From Halalkalicoccus paucihalophilus (lineage in GTDB: Archaea; Halobacteriota; Halobacteria; Halobacteriales; Halalkalicoccaceae), in the NCBI RefSeq assembly GCF_001593955.1, contig NZ_LTAZ01000008.1, positions 1-64,000 on the forward strand: a stretch of 64,000 nucleotides of DNA, written 5' to 3'. The stretch's first letter is position 1. The number at the start of each line of letters is the position of its first letter. The position numbers and the translations under genes were made by a program. Of the stretch, positions 8,806-17,466 are shown one piece after another. The notes under the pieces were generated by a model. The model saw only the letters and a list, made by a program, of their open reading frames with translations, was not told the DNA's origin and did no database searches.

Positions 8806-8968
8806 CCATTGTATCTTGCACACATACCGTATCGAATCAGTGGGTTTGGCACCGAATGGTGGCTGAGAACCGTGCGGCGCTGTATTTCCGGTGCTCACAC
8901 TTCCCCTTCGCTCGACGCTCGCCGAGAAGAGGACTAAGTGCTTATTCAGCTAAGCCGTCTGAGTACGC

Positions 8969-9256
8969 TCAAACGGAGGAATCCGATTCGAGATAGTTGT
9001 TTTCCCACCTGCGACGAGTTTCGACTTCGTTCTGCCCCTCAACAGTCATCACATACTCGTCCGGTTGGTTATTGTGCTGTCTCGTCTCAAGCAGTTCAGC
9101 ATTAACGAGCGTGTCAAGATTTGGGTATAAACGATCATGCGTAATTTCCGTCTGATAGTAGCTTTCGAGTTCGTCTTTGATCTTGAATTCATACGTCTCA
9201 TCGCATCCGGCAATGATGTACAGCAGGTCTCGTTGGAACCCGGTTAAATCATTCAT
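8969..9256 (-). CDS. PadR-like winged-helix transcriptional regulator
   Basis: 95 residues from the ATG at 9256; one more TTG codon upstream is not needed. It begins DLTGFQRDLLYIIAGCDE and continues with KIKDELESYYQTEITHDRLYPNLDTLVNAELLE, the typical haloarchaeal PadR-like winged helix with a recognition helix and a YPNL turn. It is small and single-domain, probably binding as a dimer near its own promoter. It is a candidate regulator for the deacetylase gene just upstream (9560-10627, same strand); inferred from position. Confidence 0.85.
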   Translation of the reverse strand: MNDLTGFQRDLLYIIAGCDETYEFKIKDELESYYQTEITHDRLYPNLDTLVNAELLETRQHNNQPDEYVMTVEGQNEVETRRRWENNYLESDSSV

Positions 9257-9559
9257 CAAGTAGATAGTGTCATTTATCTATCATTACTATACACTTATGA
9301 AGGTGAATACGATTTGGATTATTTTCATATAAATCTAATTACACCACTCATAACTCTACTACAGGTAATAGATGGTCGTTTGCACAGGGGCGCTACCACA
9401 ACGGCCAGGAACAACAAGGAATGCTAATGAGCTCATTACCGTCATTTCATTGAATGAGGCTTGTGACCCCTCTCTGCAATAGGGACATCCGACAATCAAA
9501 TAGATAGACGTTTTGAGAGGCAGCGGGGACACCTACGAAAGATACCACGGTAGTGTAAT

Positions 9560-10627
9560 CTAGCTAGTAATCTGACATGCTTCACGGAGCGTCAGCACCT
9601 CGATACCACGCTCATCGACCCACTCAAGGGTTTCATAGATCCGTTCTTCGGTGACTTCTTCTTTATATGTATGAGCACCAAACACACCTAATGCGCCTCG
9701 ATCTGCGATCTCGTCCAAGTCGGCTTTGACCCTGTCTGGGCTGGAGAATTCGATGAAGTAATCTCGATGAGTGTAGAACGGGTCGAATTCATCCGGATCG
9801 TTAATTCGTGAGCCATGCTCAGCGTTTGCAACGGCGTTGTAGTATTGGCGAACGAACTTCCGTGAGTAGTCGTCAAAGTTGTCATAGGGTGCGAGAAACG
9901 AATCGATTTCGAACCCGAGACTTTCGAGTTTCCGTTTCGACTCACCAAGCGCCTCGTGCATTGCCTCTTCACCGTAGCGTGTAACGGTTTCACCTCGCGT
10001 GAAAGACTCGCCTAGCGATCCATCAAATTCGATATATTTTCCTACATCATCTTCGCCATAACCGACAATGGTACGTGTGACCGTTGTTTTACCATCGGTG
10101 ATTTCGAGATCTTTTGATGTCCAGTATCCGTGGCGAATTTCTTCCGGATAGACCCGATCATCTGATGCGTCTGCATCTTCAACGAGTTCGTAGGTTCCTA
10201 CAACACTGTGTTCAGTCGTGTGTGAGGCGATCTCCCAGCCGGCAGCTTCGAGTTCTTCGAGCTGCTCGACGTCCATCCAATCATAGCCATTGTAGTTTTG
10301 GAGTCCGATTCGTCCAGTGATAATACCGGTTGTTGCAGGGGCGTCAAATGCCTGATGGGCTGGGAATGCTTGCGTGTAATCTTTCATCGGCCCGTCATCG
10401 TAAACGAAAACGACGGCCCCGTTATCAGGTAGCCCCTCTGATTCGCTTTGTTCCGGATTCGTATCCGTCTCGTTATCAGAGGTTCCCTCATCGGTAGATG
10501 ACTCATCGTTGCTAGTTTCTTTACCGCCATTATCGGAACTCCCAAGACAACCGGCAAAACTCGCCATTCCAATGGCGCCAAGACTGAGTACCCGTCTTCT
10601 GGAGAACGCTGATTTATCCATACTCAT
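9560..10627 (-). CDS. Polysaccharide deacetylase (NodB-type) lipoprotein
   Basis: 355 residues. Tat signal SRRRVLSLGAIGMASFAGC with lipobox FAGC, then a Ser/Asp/Glu/Asn linker to ~65. The NodB domain follows directly, without the extra beta domain seen in the two larger paralogs: motif 1 VFVYDDGP, motif 2 SHTTEH, and later LAPYDNFDD in the R/LxPY place. Between motifs 2 and 3 there is an insert (~130-205) with beta-strand character (GKYIEFDGSLGESFTRGETV). Expected to deacetylate a surface polysaccharide. A second ATG at 10621 is possible. Confidence 0.87.
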   Translation of the reverse strand: MSMDKSAFSRRRVLSLGAIGMASFAGCLGSSDNGGKETSNDESSTDEGTSDNETDTNPEQSESEGLPDNGAVVFVYDDGPMKDYTQAFPAHQAFDAPATTGIITGRIGLQNYNGYDWMDVEQLEELEAAGWEIASHTTEHSVVGTYELVEDADASDDRVYPEEIRHGYWTSKDLEITDGKTTVTRTIVGYGEDDVGKYIEFDGSLGESFTRGETVTRYGEEAMHEALGESKRKLESLGFEIDSFLAPYDNFDDYSRKFVRQYYNAVANAEHGSRINDPDEFDPFYTHRDYFIEFSSPDRVKADLDEIADRGALGVFGAHTYKEEVTEERIYETLEWVDERGIEVLTLREACQITS

Positions 10628-10789
10628 ACATCAACCTGAAAACATATAATTATAGTGGTAATACAAGATAAAAAACTCGACCTAATTGGTACAAAACATC
10701 GTTGACACGGGACGAAACAACGTTGATCCCGATGACGTCGTTCTCGAGAAAATGACGAAGATTGCTGTTCACCGGGATACTGACTTGCT

Positions 10790-10807
10790 ACCCCCGCATC
10801 TGGGGGT
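10790..10807. terminator. G/C hairpin 3' of the zinc-protein gene
   Basis: Perfect 6-bp stem ACCCCC / GGGGGT with a 6-nt loop, 8 bp beyond the stop of the 10816-11820 gene. On the minus strand no T-run follows, so a termination role is uncertain. Confidence 0.3.
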
Positions 10808-10815
10808 CTTTTCCA

Positions 10816-11820
10816 CTAATCCCCTTTCGTCGATGTGAATCCGACTGCTGAGGACAATCGGTCGATGATGTTTCCAGCAGGACGGTACTCATCATCGATC
10901 GATTCATAACGTCTTATTGATCCGCTTTGGTCCACCCACAGCATTGTCACTCCATGCTGATTCGCAATCTGTAGCACATCATCGGAGATGGACTCATCAG
11001 TTGCGAGAAGAAGTGGTTGGGCATGAAATAATTTCCCAACAGTACTAATATGTTTGATCTTCTCGGAATCGACTGCTGAGTGGATATCTGCTACGATTCG
11101 TTGGTTAAGCAGTTCATCTGTGGCGTGAATATGGACTTTATATAATTCATCTCCATCTTCATCGTTTTGCAGAGCGGCATCGAGGGTTACATCGAATCCA
11201 CGACTGGCAAATTCGTCAGCTAACAACTCCCGTGTCCCGACTTGGGCTTCATGCCAGTTCTCGCCTTTCTCAGTCAATTCATACTCGTATAATGTCTGTT
11301 CAGTCGCTTTTTCTGGTTCGCTAAGATAAAAACAATCTAAACACCAGAGTCGATGGCTTGGATGGTCGAACGATTCACCACATCCTTTACAGAGCTGTTT
11401 TTGCATGATGGTTATATTAGATGAGTCTATCTCCTTCTCGCAATCCGGGCACTGTTGTGTCTCTGTATGATCACCGATCTCGAAATCTTCTGATTGAGCC
11501 GTGAAACCACACTGTTCGTGTTCGAAGAAACTGGTGCGGATGGTATGAGTATCCTCACAGAAAGGACACGCTGTGATGTACTGCAATCCGTCAGCCTGAC
11601 ATGATGGGCAGATATATACTTTCGTTGTATACTCTTTGTGAAGAAATCCTCTCCCAGCTAATGCATCCAGCGCTTCGATACTTGTACCATCTTGATGTGC
11701 AAGCAGGTCTTCTGTTTCCGGATACGCAACTTCACCTTCGTCGCTAACTGTCGGTTTGAAGTCTTCTACTGTCCCGTCACTCAGTTTGGACAGTAATTGG
11801 AGTTTACTAACTGATACCAT
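10816..11820 (-). CDS. TackOD1-like zinc protein with C-terminal nuclease-fold-like domain
   Basis: 334 residues. Residues ~1-65 look like a winged-helix-type start. Residues 71-127 hold Cys pairs C71/C74, C85/C88, an EHxxCG motif (100-105), and C124/C127; the order resembles the TackOD1 output domain. Two further pairs, C144/C147 and C160/C163, form another ribbon. Residues ~195-310 are an alpha/beta domain (VADIHSAVD, QPLLLATDESISDDVLQIANQHGVTMLWVD) reminiscent of restriction-endonuclease-like folds, but I see no clear D-ExK triad. No signal peptide, so cytoplasmic. It is next to a deacetylase gene, and the deacetylase at 57383 carries a related zinc cluster. Confidence 0.7.
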   Translation of the reverse strand: MVSVSKLQLLSKLSDGTVEDFKPTVSDEGEVAYPETEDLLAHQDGTSIEALDALAGRGFLHKEYTTKVYICPSCQADGLQYITACPFCEDTHTIRTSFFEHEQCGFTAQSEDFEIGDHTETQQCPDCEKEIDSSNITIMQKQLCKGCGESFDHPSHRLWCLDCFYLSEPEKATEQTLYEYELTEKGENWHEAQVGTRELLADEFASRGFDVTLDAALQNDEDGDELYKVHIHATDELLNQRIVADIHSAVDSEKIKHISTVGKLFHAQPLLLATDESISDDVLQIANQHGVTMLWVDQSGSIRRYESIDDEYRPAGNIIDRLSSAVGFTSTKGD

Positions 11821-11902
11821 ACTAGTACATACTGTTTTTCTTTCATATATATACTAACACCATAATCGACACAGATCTCCTTGAAGCATTGGAGCACTCT
11901 TG

Positions 11903-12186
11903 TACACTACCCCACCCTGTTCATGCTGATACGCTCGCTGAGGACGGGATTGTATAACTGTCCCTGTTTCGATGACGTGCTTTGCAGTAAGCAGTATCTA
12001 GGAAGGGTGTAGTTTCACAGCGGGGTTCTCATTTTGAACACGTATGAGAACTGTGCGGCGTTGACGCGACGCTTTGCGTCTCGTTCGCACACGAGAGCGA
12101 AGCTTTTCTGAATGTGGTATCCTCTCTTTCACGCGCCTTCAACGCTTGTTGAAGAAGGGCTCAACGCCTCGGTTAAGCTACGCAGT
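11903..12186 (+). mobile_element. MITE-like element, degenerate copy B
   Basis: Left end CACTACCCCACCCTG followed by GCTGAGGACGGGATT; right part CGCCTTCAACGCTTGTTGAAGAAGGG then CTCAACGCCTCGGTTAAG, parallel to copies A and D. An internal GACGCTTTGCGTCTCGTTCGC matches the GACGCTTCGCGTCTCGTTCGC inside copy C. No coding capacity. It fills most of the gap between the genes at 11820 and 12362; the remaining bases show nothing. Confidence 0.5.
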
Positions 12187-12361
12187 GAGAAGAAACTAAT
12201 TACTTTGACAAGACCATAGTTCGACGGGACGTTGTTAGAGTGTCGAGCAGATCGAGTGACCCCATCCGCAGCGAGGGCGTTAGACTGAGAATAGTGTGTT
12301 AGTTTACATTACTGGGGCTGAATAGGAAATCTTAACCAACTCTCCTATCACAATTCTGCCA

Positions 12362-12640
12362 ATGGCATCTCTTCCAAAGATATTGTTGATTAGTTCGATA
12401 GGGATTTGGATGAATACGCCGCTTGTATTGTTCATCACAGAATTGGGGTATATTCGTCCAGAGGGCTATGTTCTGTACCAATTCTTCGCGATTAGTATCA
12501 GCCTTATATGTGCTGTGGTACTGCTGTTGCCCTCCGAGATAGCAGTTCCCACGTTAGACCCAAAACAGCCACTAAGGCTCTTGGTCAAGAAATTCCATGC
12601 CCTGACAGGGAAAAACGATCCTTCGACTGAGCAGTCTTAG
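12362..12640 (+). CDS. Small two-helix membrane protein, unknown function
   Basis: 92 residues with hydrophobic segments ILLISSIGIWMNTPLVLFI (~7-25) and YQFFAISISLICAVVLLLP (~40-58), then a basic/polar tail (~65-92). No family is recognised. It is isolated between a MITE copy and an A/T-rich gap. The frame is intact and codon use is like the island. Confidence 0.5.
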   Translation: MASLPKILLISSIGIWMNTPLVLFITELGYIRPEGYVLYQFFAISISLICAVVLLLPSEIAVPTLDPKQPLRLLVKKFHALTGKNDPSTEQS

Positions 12641-12713
12641 TGGAGCAAGGTCCAGTCTCACTGATGTACTACTCTACAAACGTCATTAATCTCACTTCAA
12701 CTGGACACTGTAG

Positions 12714-12860
12714 TTAGCTCCTCTCGTTTCGCGTAAGCGTTTTGCGCTCTGTGCAATTCAAACATGGTCGAATTAAAAGTGGCATCCCACATTTTTGGCA
12801 TGCCCCGTCTGGATATCGTCGACTTGAACCTCCCATACCTGATCGATAGGCATTCATCAT
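12714..12860 (-). CDS. Possible 48-residue CxxC zinc-finger micro-protein
   Basis: From the ATG at 12860 the product has two knuckles, CQKC and CLNC, 10 residues apart (CQKCGMPLLIRPCLNC), typical of a small zinc ribbon. The bases upstream on the minus strand are strongly A/T-rich (TTATTTATCAG) as expected for an archaeal promoter, which favours this start over the in-frame ATG at 12911. No homolog is recognised; it could be a chance frame. Confidence 0.4.
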   Translation of the reverse strand: MMNAYRSGMGGSSRRYPDGACQKCGMPLLIRPCLNCTERKTLTRNERS

Positions 12861-13183
12861 ATTAAATATTACTGATAAATAATTGATAAATTTATGTATT
12901 GTGAAGAACATACATACTTTGTCATTATTCCTGAATGTATTTCCGGGATTATGTCAGCGATTATTTAAATTCTCCTCACAAGAACTCTTGATCAAGAGTA
13001 TCGTCTCTCACCTATCGCATTCTAAGGTATCGCGCAGTGGTGCTTGGTGCGGAGACGTAGCTGGTGTTGCTGACTTGATCTCCTAGTTGGATTGGAACCG
13101 TTTTTCTCGCGCGACTCAGGAGACGACACTCGTCGACGGCAACAGCGAAAAAGCTGGGCTACGTTCACGAATCAAATCAAAAG
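12861..13183. other. Intergenic, no gene recognised
   Basis: 323 bp. The first ~110 bases are A/T-rich and hold the likely promoter of the zinc micro-protein; the rest contains only short interrupted frames. Confidence 0.4.
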
Positions 13184-13399
13184 TTATATTTTACGCCAGA
13201 GATCGTTTTTCTCTCTTATTTCGGATTCAAGTTCGCCTTGTAACTCCAATCGACTAAGACGATATCGCGTTAGTTGAGGTGACAGTCCGATTTCATCAGC
13301 AATCTCCGACGTAGTTGCTTCCGGTCCATGTTTTCGGATAGCTGCCATGATAATCATATCTGTTACTGTACGGCGCTGATTTTCACCGTTACTGTTCAT
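13184..13399 (-). CDS. Small winged-helix DNA-binding protein
   Basis: 71 residues: VTDMIIMAAIRKHGP, then ATTSEIADEIGLSPQLTRYRLSRLELQGELE, a classic helix-turn-helix plus wing of the haloarchaeal MarR/ArsR-like kind. Nothing remains beyond the HTH, so it is probably a dimeric repressor. It stands alone on the minus strand. The start ATG is preceded by an A/T-rich run. Confidence 0.75.
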   Translation of the reverse strand: MNSNGENQRRTVTDMIIMAAIRKHGPEATTSEIADEIGLSPQLTRYRLSRLELQGELESEIREKNDLWRKI

Positions 13400-13594
13400 A
13401 ATCTTACTTACGTCTAAAAGAGTATTAATCTATTGATAAACTAAATAATATGTTCTAGAAGGATCATAATATCTCTTTGAATATGTTTCAATCTAGTGAT
13501 TCTTCACGAATAGGGGCTCGAAAGCGTTCCCTCAACGGTTGGTCACAAAAAGAAATCGGAGCTATTCAACAGGGCCGTCAACTCTAAACGAGAT

Positions 13595-13616
13595 CTCCCC
13601 CACCCATGAGGGGGAG
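13595..13616. terminator. G/C hairpin just 3' of a lipoprotein gene
   Basis: Perfect 7-bp stem CTCCCCC / GGGGGAG with loop ACCCATGA, 12 bp beyond the stop of the 13629-14261 gene. It may be a terminator or another remnant of an IS end hairpin (compare copies A and C). Confidence 0.35.
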
Positions 13617-13628
13617 TGAAACCTTCAA

Positions 13629-14261
13629 CTACGAGTCCGAGGAATCGTCTACCGCACCGGCTTCTTCCATCTGATTGAGAACGCGGTTGACGAACTCCTC
13701 GTTCGTCATATCATCGTCCATGAATTGCTGGAGCCACTCGATGTCCAGGAAGACTGCAACCCGGGTCTTCTTGTTCTCGTCGTAGAGCGTGAATTTGATC
13801 TCTTCGACTTCTTCGAAGAATTCTTCGACATCAGCATTGCGAATTGCCTGCTCAAAGCCGGGTGCAAGCGCCTCGAGCTCTTCCGAGAGCTCTTCCCGGT
13901 CGGTCGTCAGCAGCATGACCCGCACGTCAAGTCTGTGATCCTTGTACTTGAGCTTCTTCAACTCGATAACATCACTGTCGATCTCGAAGTTGTCTCGATC
14001 GAAGCCGGGGATGTCGTTTTTGTCTTCCTTCTCGTCGTCTTCTTTATCCTCTTCTTTCTCGTCGTCGTCCTTCTCGTCTCCATTGTCGTCGTCATGACCG
14101 TTGTCGCCGTTATTATCGTCATGACCGTTATCGCCGTTATCGCCGTTATTGCCGTTGTCACCGTTGTCGTTGTTGTCCTCATCATCCTCGTTACCGGTAC
14201 AGCCGGCGACGAGCGTTGCGATTCCAGCACCACAGCCAAGGAGCAGTTTTCGTCTCTCCAT
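13629..14261 (-). CDS. Lipoprotein with Asp/Asn/Gly/Lys low-complexity linker, unknown function
   Basis: 210 residues. Signal with ERRKLLLGCGAGIATLVAGC (Tat-like RR, lipobox VAGC). Residues ~22-85 consist of repeated NGDNGDNG / DDDNGDEK patterns, turning Lys/Glu-rich. The C-terminal ~125 residues form a folded domain (VIELKKLKYKDHRLDVRVMLLTT, then FTLYDENKKTRVAVFLDIEWL) that I cannot assign. The linker repeats on the DNA level, so slippage could change its length. Surface-anchored; role unknown. Confidence 0.75.
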   Translation of the reverse strand: MERRKLLLGCGAGIATLVAGCTGNEDDEDNNDNGDNGNNGDNGDNGHDDNNGDNGHDDDNGDEKDDDEKEEDKEDDEKEDKNDIPGFDRDNFEIDSDVIELKKLKYKDHRLDVRVMLLTTDREELSEELEALAPGFEQAIRNADVEEFFEEVEEIKFTLYDENKKTRVAVFLDIEWLQQFMDDDMTNEEFVNRVLNQMEEAGAVDDSSDS

Positions 14262-14475
14262 ATTTTCTCATTAACCTCTCTACACATAATTGTTTTGGCC
14301 TATTAATATCATTTAATTAATATACTGGAATCATCTTCATAAATAGATTACATTAAAGGACCCTCTTTTCCAACGAGCAGTCACATAGGTTCAAACGTTT
14401 TCTATCGAGCTAGATATCGCCCATCGCTCCTTCCTCCTTTTGAAGACGGAATCGAAGTGCGCGTTAGCTGCCGTC

Positions 14476-16155
14476 TCACAGCTCACTGGGGTCGACCCGC
14501 TCACCATTGAGCATCACTTCAACCCCGGAACTCGCTTCAAACGACGTAATTTCGCCGGTGAACTCATAGGAATCCGGTTCGTTAGTCGTTCGCCCCGTCA
14601 CTACCGACTCATCAATACTATCGTAGGAGTTGATGGTCGCACCGTCAGCGGTAGATTTCTCAACAGTGCCAGAGACGGTAAACTCATATCTAGCGAACCT
14701 GCCACGGCCACTGATTGTAATGATCTGCTCCGGCTCTTCGCGTGGTTCAAGGACAATCGGTGGCTGGCGTCCAGACGATCCAAGTTCGAGATCCGTGTAG
14801 ACGTTATCCTCATACTCGGGGTGAATTGCGAAGATATCGTAGTTTCCGACTGGCAACCCCTCAAAGAGGGCATACGTCCCGAAGTAATCCTCTTCATCTC
14901 GGGTACTACTCAGATAGGAGCCGTCGTAGCGACTCATATCCGTTCCGTCGTGCGGAGTGATGCCGACGGTTGCCCCTTCGAGATAGTCAGTCTCTACGCC
15001 AGCCTCCCGAACGTAGACACGGAGCTGTGCCCTTTCTGGTCCATTACGTGGGTGGCCAATGTCCTCAGCAGGTTCGTCTTCACCGAAGTGGTTGTTCGAC
15101 AGCAGAACATTGTCCCACCCGTCACCGCCGGCGTCGTTGTCATACTGCACGACCGGTGATCCATCGACGTATCGATTATCGCCGGGATCGGTCGCGTTGT
15201 AGAACCAGTTGTCTTCGATCGTTGCCCCCTCGCTGGGCGTACCACGGATAGCGACGCTACGGGCGACGTTTCCATTGCGGTTCTCGACGTACTGAAACGT
15301 GTTGTGGTGGATATCGACCCGCTCACCACCAGGGCTGTGCATTTCGAACCCAAAGACCAGTCCATTCGGTCCCTGGATGTTGTATCGGGCCTCATAGCTA
15401 CAGCCCGATGTCCCATCCGCCGCAATGCTATGGCGGTTACCGTTGAAGTAGTTGTATTCGAGCAGCGGCTCGCCACGGTAGATGACGACCCCGTAGCCGA
15501 GTCCCGACATCATGTTGTCGTGAATTGAGCAGTGATGAACGTGGGCGTCGGAACTCGTTGCGTCTTCCCCGACGTTCCCGATCCCAATGCCGGCGTGTGT
15601 CCAACCGTATATCTCGCAGTTATCGATCTCACAGCTCCCGTACGCACGCAGAGCAAGTGAGTTGTAGTCCCAGACATCTCCGGACGGGTCGTAATAGCCG
15701 ATTTCCGAACCACGGAAGCGGAGGCCGGTGATCCGGACATCGTCGTCGTATATCTGGAGCATCCGGGCTGTGCGCTGAGTACACGAGATGAGGCCACCAT
15801 TCTTCCCGCCTCTTCCGCGTCCGCTGGCCAGTGTGATTCCTGCGGGAACCGTGATTCGTCGCCCGGTCAGGTCGATCTCGGCATCGTCATCGACATACAC
15901 GACGTCACCGCTGGAGACGTCGTCGAACGCTTCGAGCAACTCATCTACTGTCGAGACAATGACGTCTGCGTCCGCGGGTGAGACGGTCCGATCGTACCCG
16001 TCTCCGCCACCGATCTCGGTGCCGGTCATTACTGTATCTGGTGCTGCTTTAGCACGCTCAACCGCGTTCAGACTTCCGATACCCGCCATTGCGATCACGC
16101 CTGCTTGGAGATAGGCACGACGGCCCATCGAAATGTCATCGTTCGTATGACCCAT
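14476..16155 (-). CDS. Right-handed beta-helix protein with C-terminal beta-sandwich domains
   Basis: 559 residues. Tat signal GRRAYLQAGVIAMAGIGSLNA, no lipobox. A parallel beta-helix fold covers ~50-350: VYVDDDAEIDLTGRRITVPAG, then VRITGLRFRG, CEIDNCEIYGW, NYFNGNRHSI and ATIEDNWFYN coils. It is related to but distinct from the paralogs at 2 and 2960, sharing the CEIxxCELYGW-type turn. A carboxypeptidase-regulatory-like domain follows (~385-465, LRVYVREAG, DIFAIHPEYED), then a short beta domain (~470-555, ISGRGRFARYEFTVSG). Probably secreted and acting on polysaccharide. A later ATG at 16128 (MGRRAYL) is also possible. Confidence 0.85.
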   Translation of the reverse strand: MGHTNDDISMGRRAYLQAGVIAMAGIGSLNAVERAKAAPDTVMTGTEIGGGDGYDRTVSPADADVIVSTVDELLEAFDDVSSGDVVYVDDDAEIDLTGRRITVPAGITLASGRGRGGKNGGLISCTQRTARMLQIYDDDVRITGLRFRGSEIGYYDPSGDVWDYNSLALRAYGSCEIDNCEIYGWTHAGIGIGNVGEDATSSDAHVHHCSIHDNMMSGLGYGVVIYRGEPLLEYNYFNGNRHSIAADGTSGCSYEARYNIQGPNGLVFGFEMHSPGGERVDIHHNTFQYVENRNGNVARSVAIRGTPSEGATIEDNWFYNATDPGDNRYVDGSPVVQYDNDAGGDGWDNVLLSNNHFGEDEPAEDIGHPRNGPERAQLRVYVREAGVETDYLEGATVGITPHDGTDMSRYDGSYLSSTRDEEDYFGTYALFEGLPVGNYDIFAIHPEYEDNVYTDLELGSSGRQPPIVLEPREEPEQIITISGRGRFARYEFTVSGTVEKSTADGATINSYDSIDESVVTGRTTNEPDSYEFTGEITSFEASSGVEVMLNGERVDPSEL

Positions 16156-16472
16156 GAATCATGCAAATTCTCATAGGATAATACATATGATGTTGGTATG
16201 AATAGTTACGTAATCAGTAAATTACGCTTAGGATGTATGTTGATCGAATGGAGCCCCATCTTGTTTGGAGGAGGGTCGCACAAGGGGAGTTTCAGCGTTA
16301 TTTATGCTGAACATAGTATTTGACAGGATATCAGATGTCCTGTGGGAGGGGGGAGGCACTCACACGGCGTACAATGGTTCCTTCTATCAACACCAAGGGA
16401 GCCATCTCCAGGCGCTCTCTCCAGATCTATTGCGTCCGTCGGTAAGACACATGTAAGAAATATTTCATTCAA
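16156..16472. other. Intergenic, with a short hairpin
   Basis: No gene. A hairpin with arms CAGGATA / TGTCCTG (one G-T pair) lies at about 16323-16341. The part next to 16155 is A/T-rich and is the likely promoter of the beta-helix gene. Confidence 0.4.
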
Positions 16473-16917
16473 CGGGCGGTAGCGAGGAATCCCCGTCCTT
16501 CAGGGCGGGGAGGAATCGCGTGGCGAAGCTGGGCGAAACGATTAGTATCGCCTGGCCCGTCGTCCCAAGTAGTCCGAAGCGGGCTTCAGACAGCCCGGCA
16601 ACGGGTGCCGAACCAACATTGCGGTGCGGGAAAGGTTTGGTTCCTCGCTTTAGACGGGCCGCTGTCAACCGGCCCCGAAGGATGGACCGGCGACGTTGAC
16701 GAGACGCTTCGCGTCTCGTTCGCACACCAGAATGCAACGCATTCTGGGGACGTGACCGCTCCGAGCAAGCTCGACCTGCCGCGAAGTCGCTGAGGTCACG
16801 TTCAATTAAATTGCCTCTGCCGGCCGACCGCACCGGCACAAAAGTCGGCCCGTGGGACCACAACTCCCCACCGACGCCACGCAAGCCCCGCCGTTTACGG
16901 CGGGGTAGTTGACACCG
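16473..16917 (-). mobile_element. MITE-like IS200/IS605-derived element, copy C (best preserved)
   Basis: On the plus strand it runs from CGGTAGCGAGGAATCCCC with the hairpin CCCCGTCCTTCAGGGCGGGG to GCCCCGCCGTTTACGGCGGGG and TAGTTGA. These are the two ends seen around haloarchaeal tnpB genes, but no tnpB is present, so it is non-autonomous and would need a TnpA-type enzyme in trans. It matches copy A in opposite orientation and shares an internal block with copy B. Confidence 0.65.
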
Positions 16918-17082
16918 CATGCGAACCGTTTCTCTCCCCTCCCCTTATTGGCTTAGGATCGGACAGTCTCCGTCTCACAGTGGGAGATGCCTGTTATCGG
17001 CGTGGTTTGGAAACAACATCCAGGCGTCACGTCTTCGCTCTTGAAGGGTAGAGCTCGTAGTGGATCGGTCGAAAACGGAAAA

Positions 17083-17466
17083 CTACACAGCGGACCCGGT
17101 CAAGATTTGGAGGTAATTGATTGATCCCACCGATATCTCCTGATAGTGCTCAGAACTTGTATCAGGTGTCGAGCATCGAAAAATCTCCGGAACTGAACTC
17201 TGTCCCTTCTCAGGTGGTTTCGCAAATGAATGCACGACATAGCGGATACCGTCGTGATCCTCAAGGTAGACCCGTCGGTACTCCGTTGCTGTTGGTGTCC
17301 TCGGAGGTGACTCTTCAGTCTGTTTAATGACGGTGAATCGTCTTGGTTCGCTGAATTCACCATTGGCAATGCTCCCGATCCGTACTGTTGCACCAGGATC
17401 CAGGCGCCCAAGAGCGGTCGAAATAGGTCTTTCAACAACCGACGATTCCTCCCTCAACGAAGACAT
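17083..17466 (-). CDS. Conserved-looking haloarchaeal small protein, unknown function
   Basis: 127 residues from the ATG at 17466; a GTG at 17493 would add nine. It appears soluble and beta-rich (GATVRIGSIANGE, PRRFTVIKQTEE, YRRVYLEDHDGIRYVVHSF). No metal motif or signal. I do not recognise a family; the wording of the sequence resembles haloarchaeal orphan proteins near mobile elements. Confidence 0.55.
   Translation of the reverse strand: MSSLREESSVVERPISTALGRLDPGATVRIGSIANGEFSEPRRFTVIKQTEESPPRTPTATEYRRVYLEDHDGIRYVVHSFAKPPEKGQSSVPEIFRCSTPDTSSEHYQEISVGSINYLQILTGSAV

Larger units (their letters stand above)
8335..8945 (-). mobile_element. Internally deleted IS200/IS605 (IS1341-type) element
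   Basis: Reading on the minus strand: a G/C-poor end with the palindromic CTCGACGCTCGCCGAG (about 8912-8927), the small RHH gene (8683-8805), a tnpB start (to 8446), then a hairpin-like end CCACGCCGTAAACGACGTGG at 8346-8365 resembling the right-end hairpin of intact elements. More than 80% of tnpB is missing, so the element cannot move by itself. Confidence 0.6.

Noticed and set aside
13970..14200. Repetitive GTCATGACCGTTATCGCC-like DNA that looks like a repeat array
   Set aside because: No spacer-repeat structure; it encodes the Asp/Asn/Gly linker of a lipoprotein, so not CRISPR.
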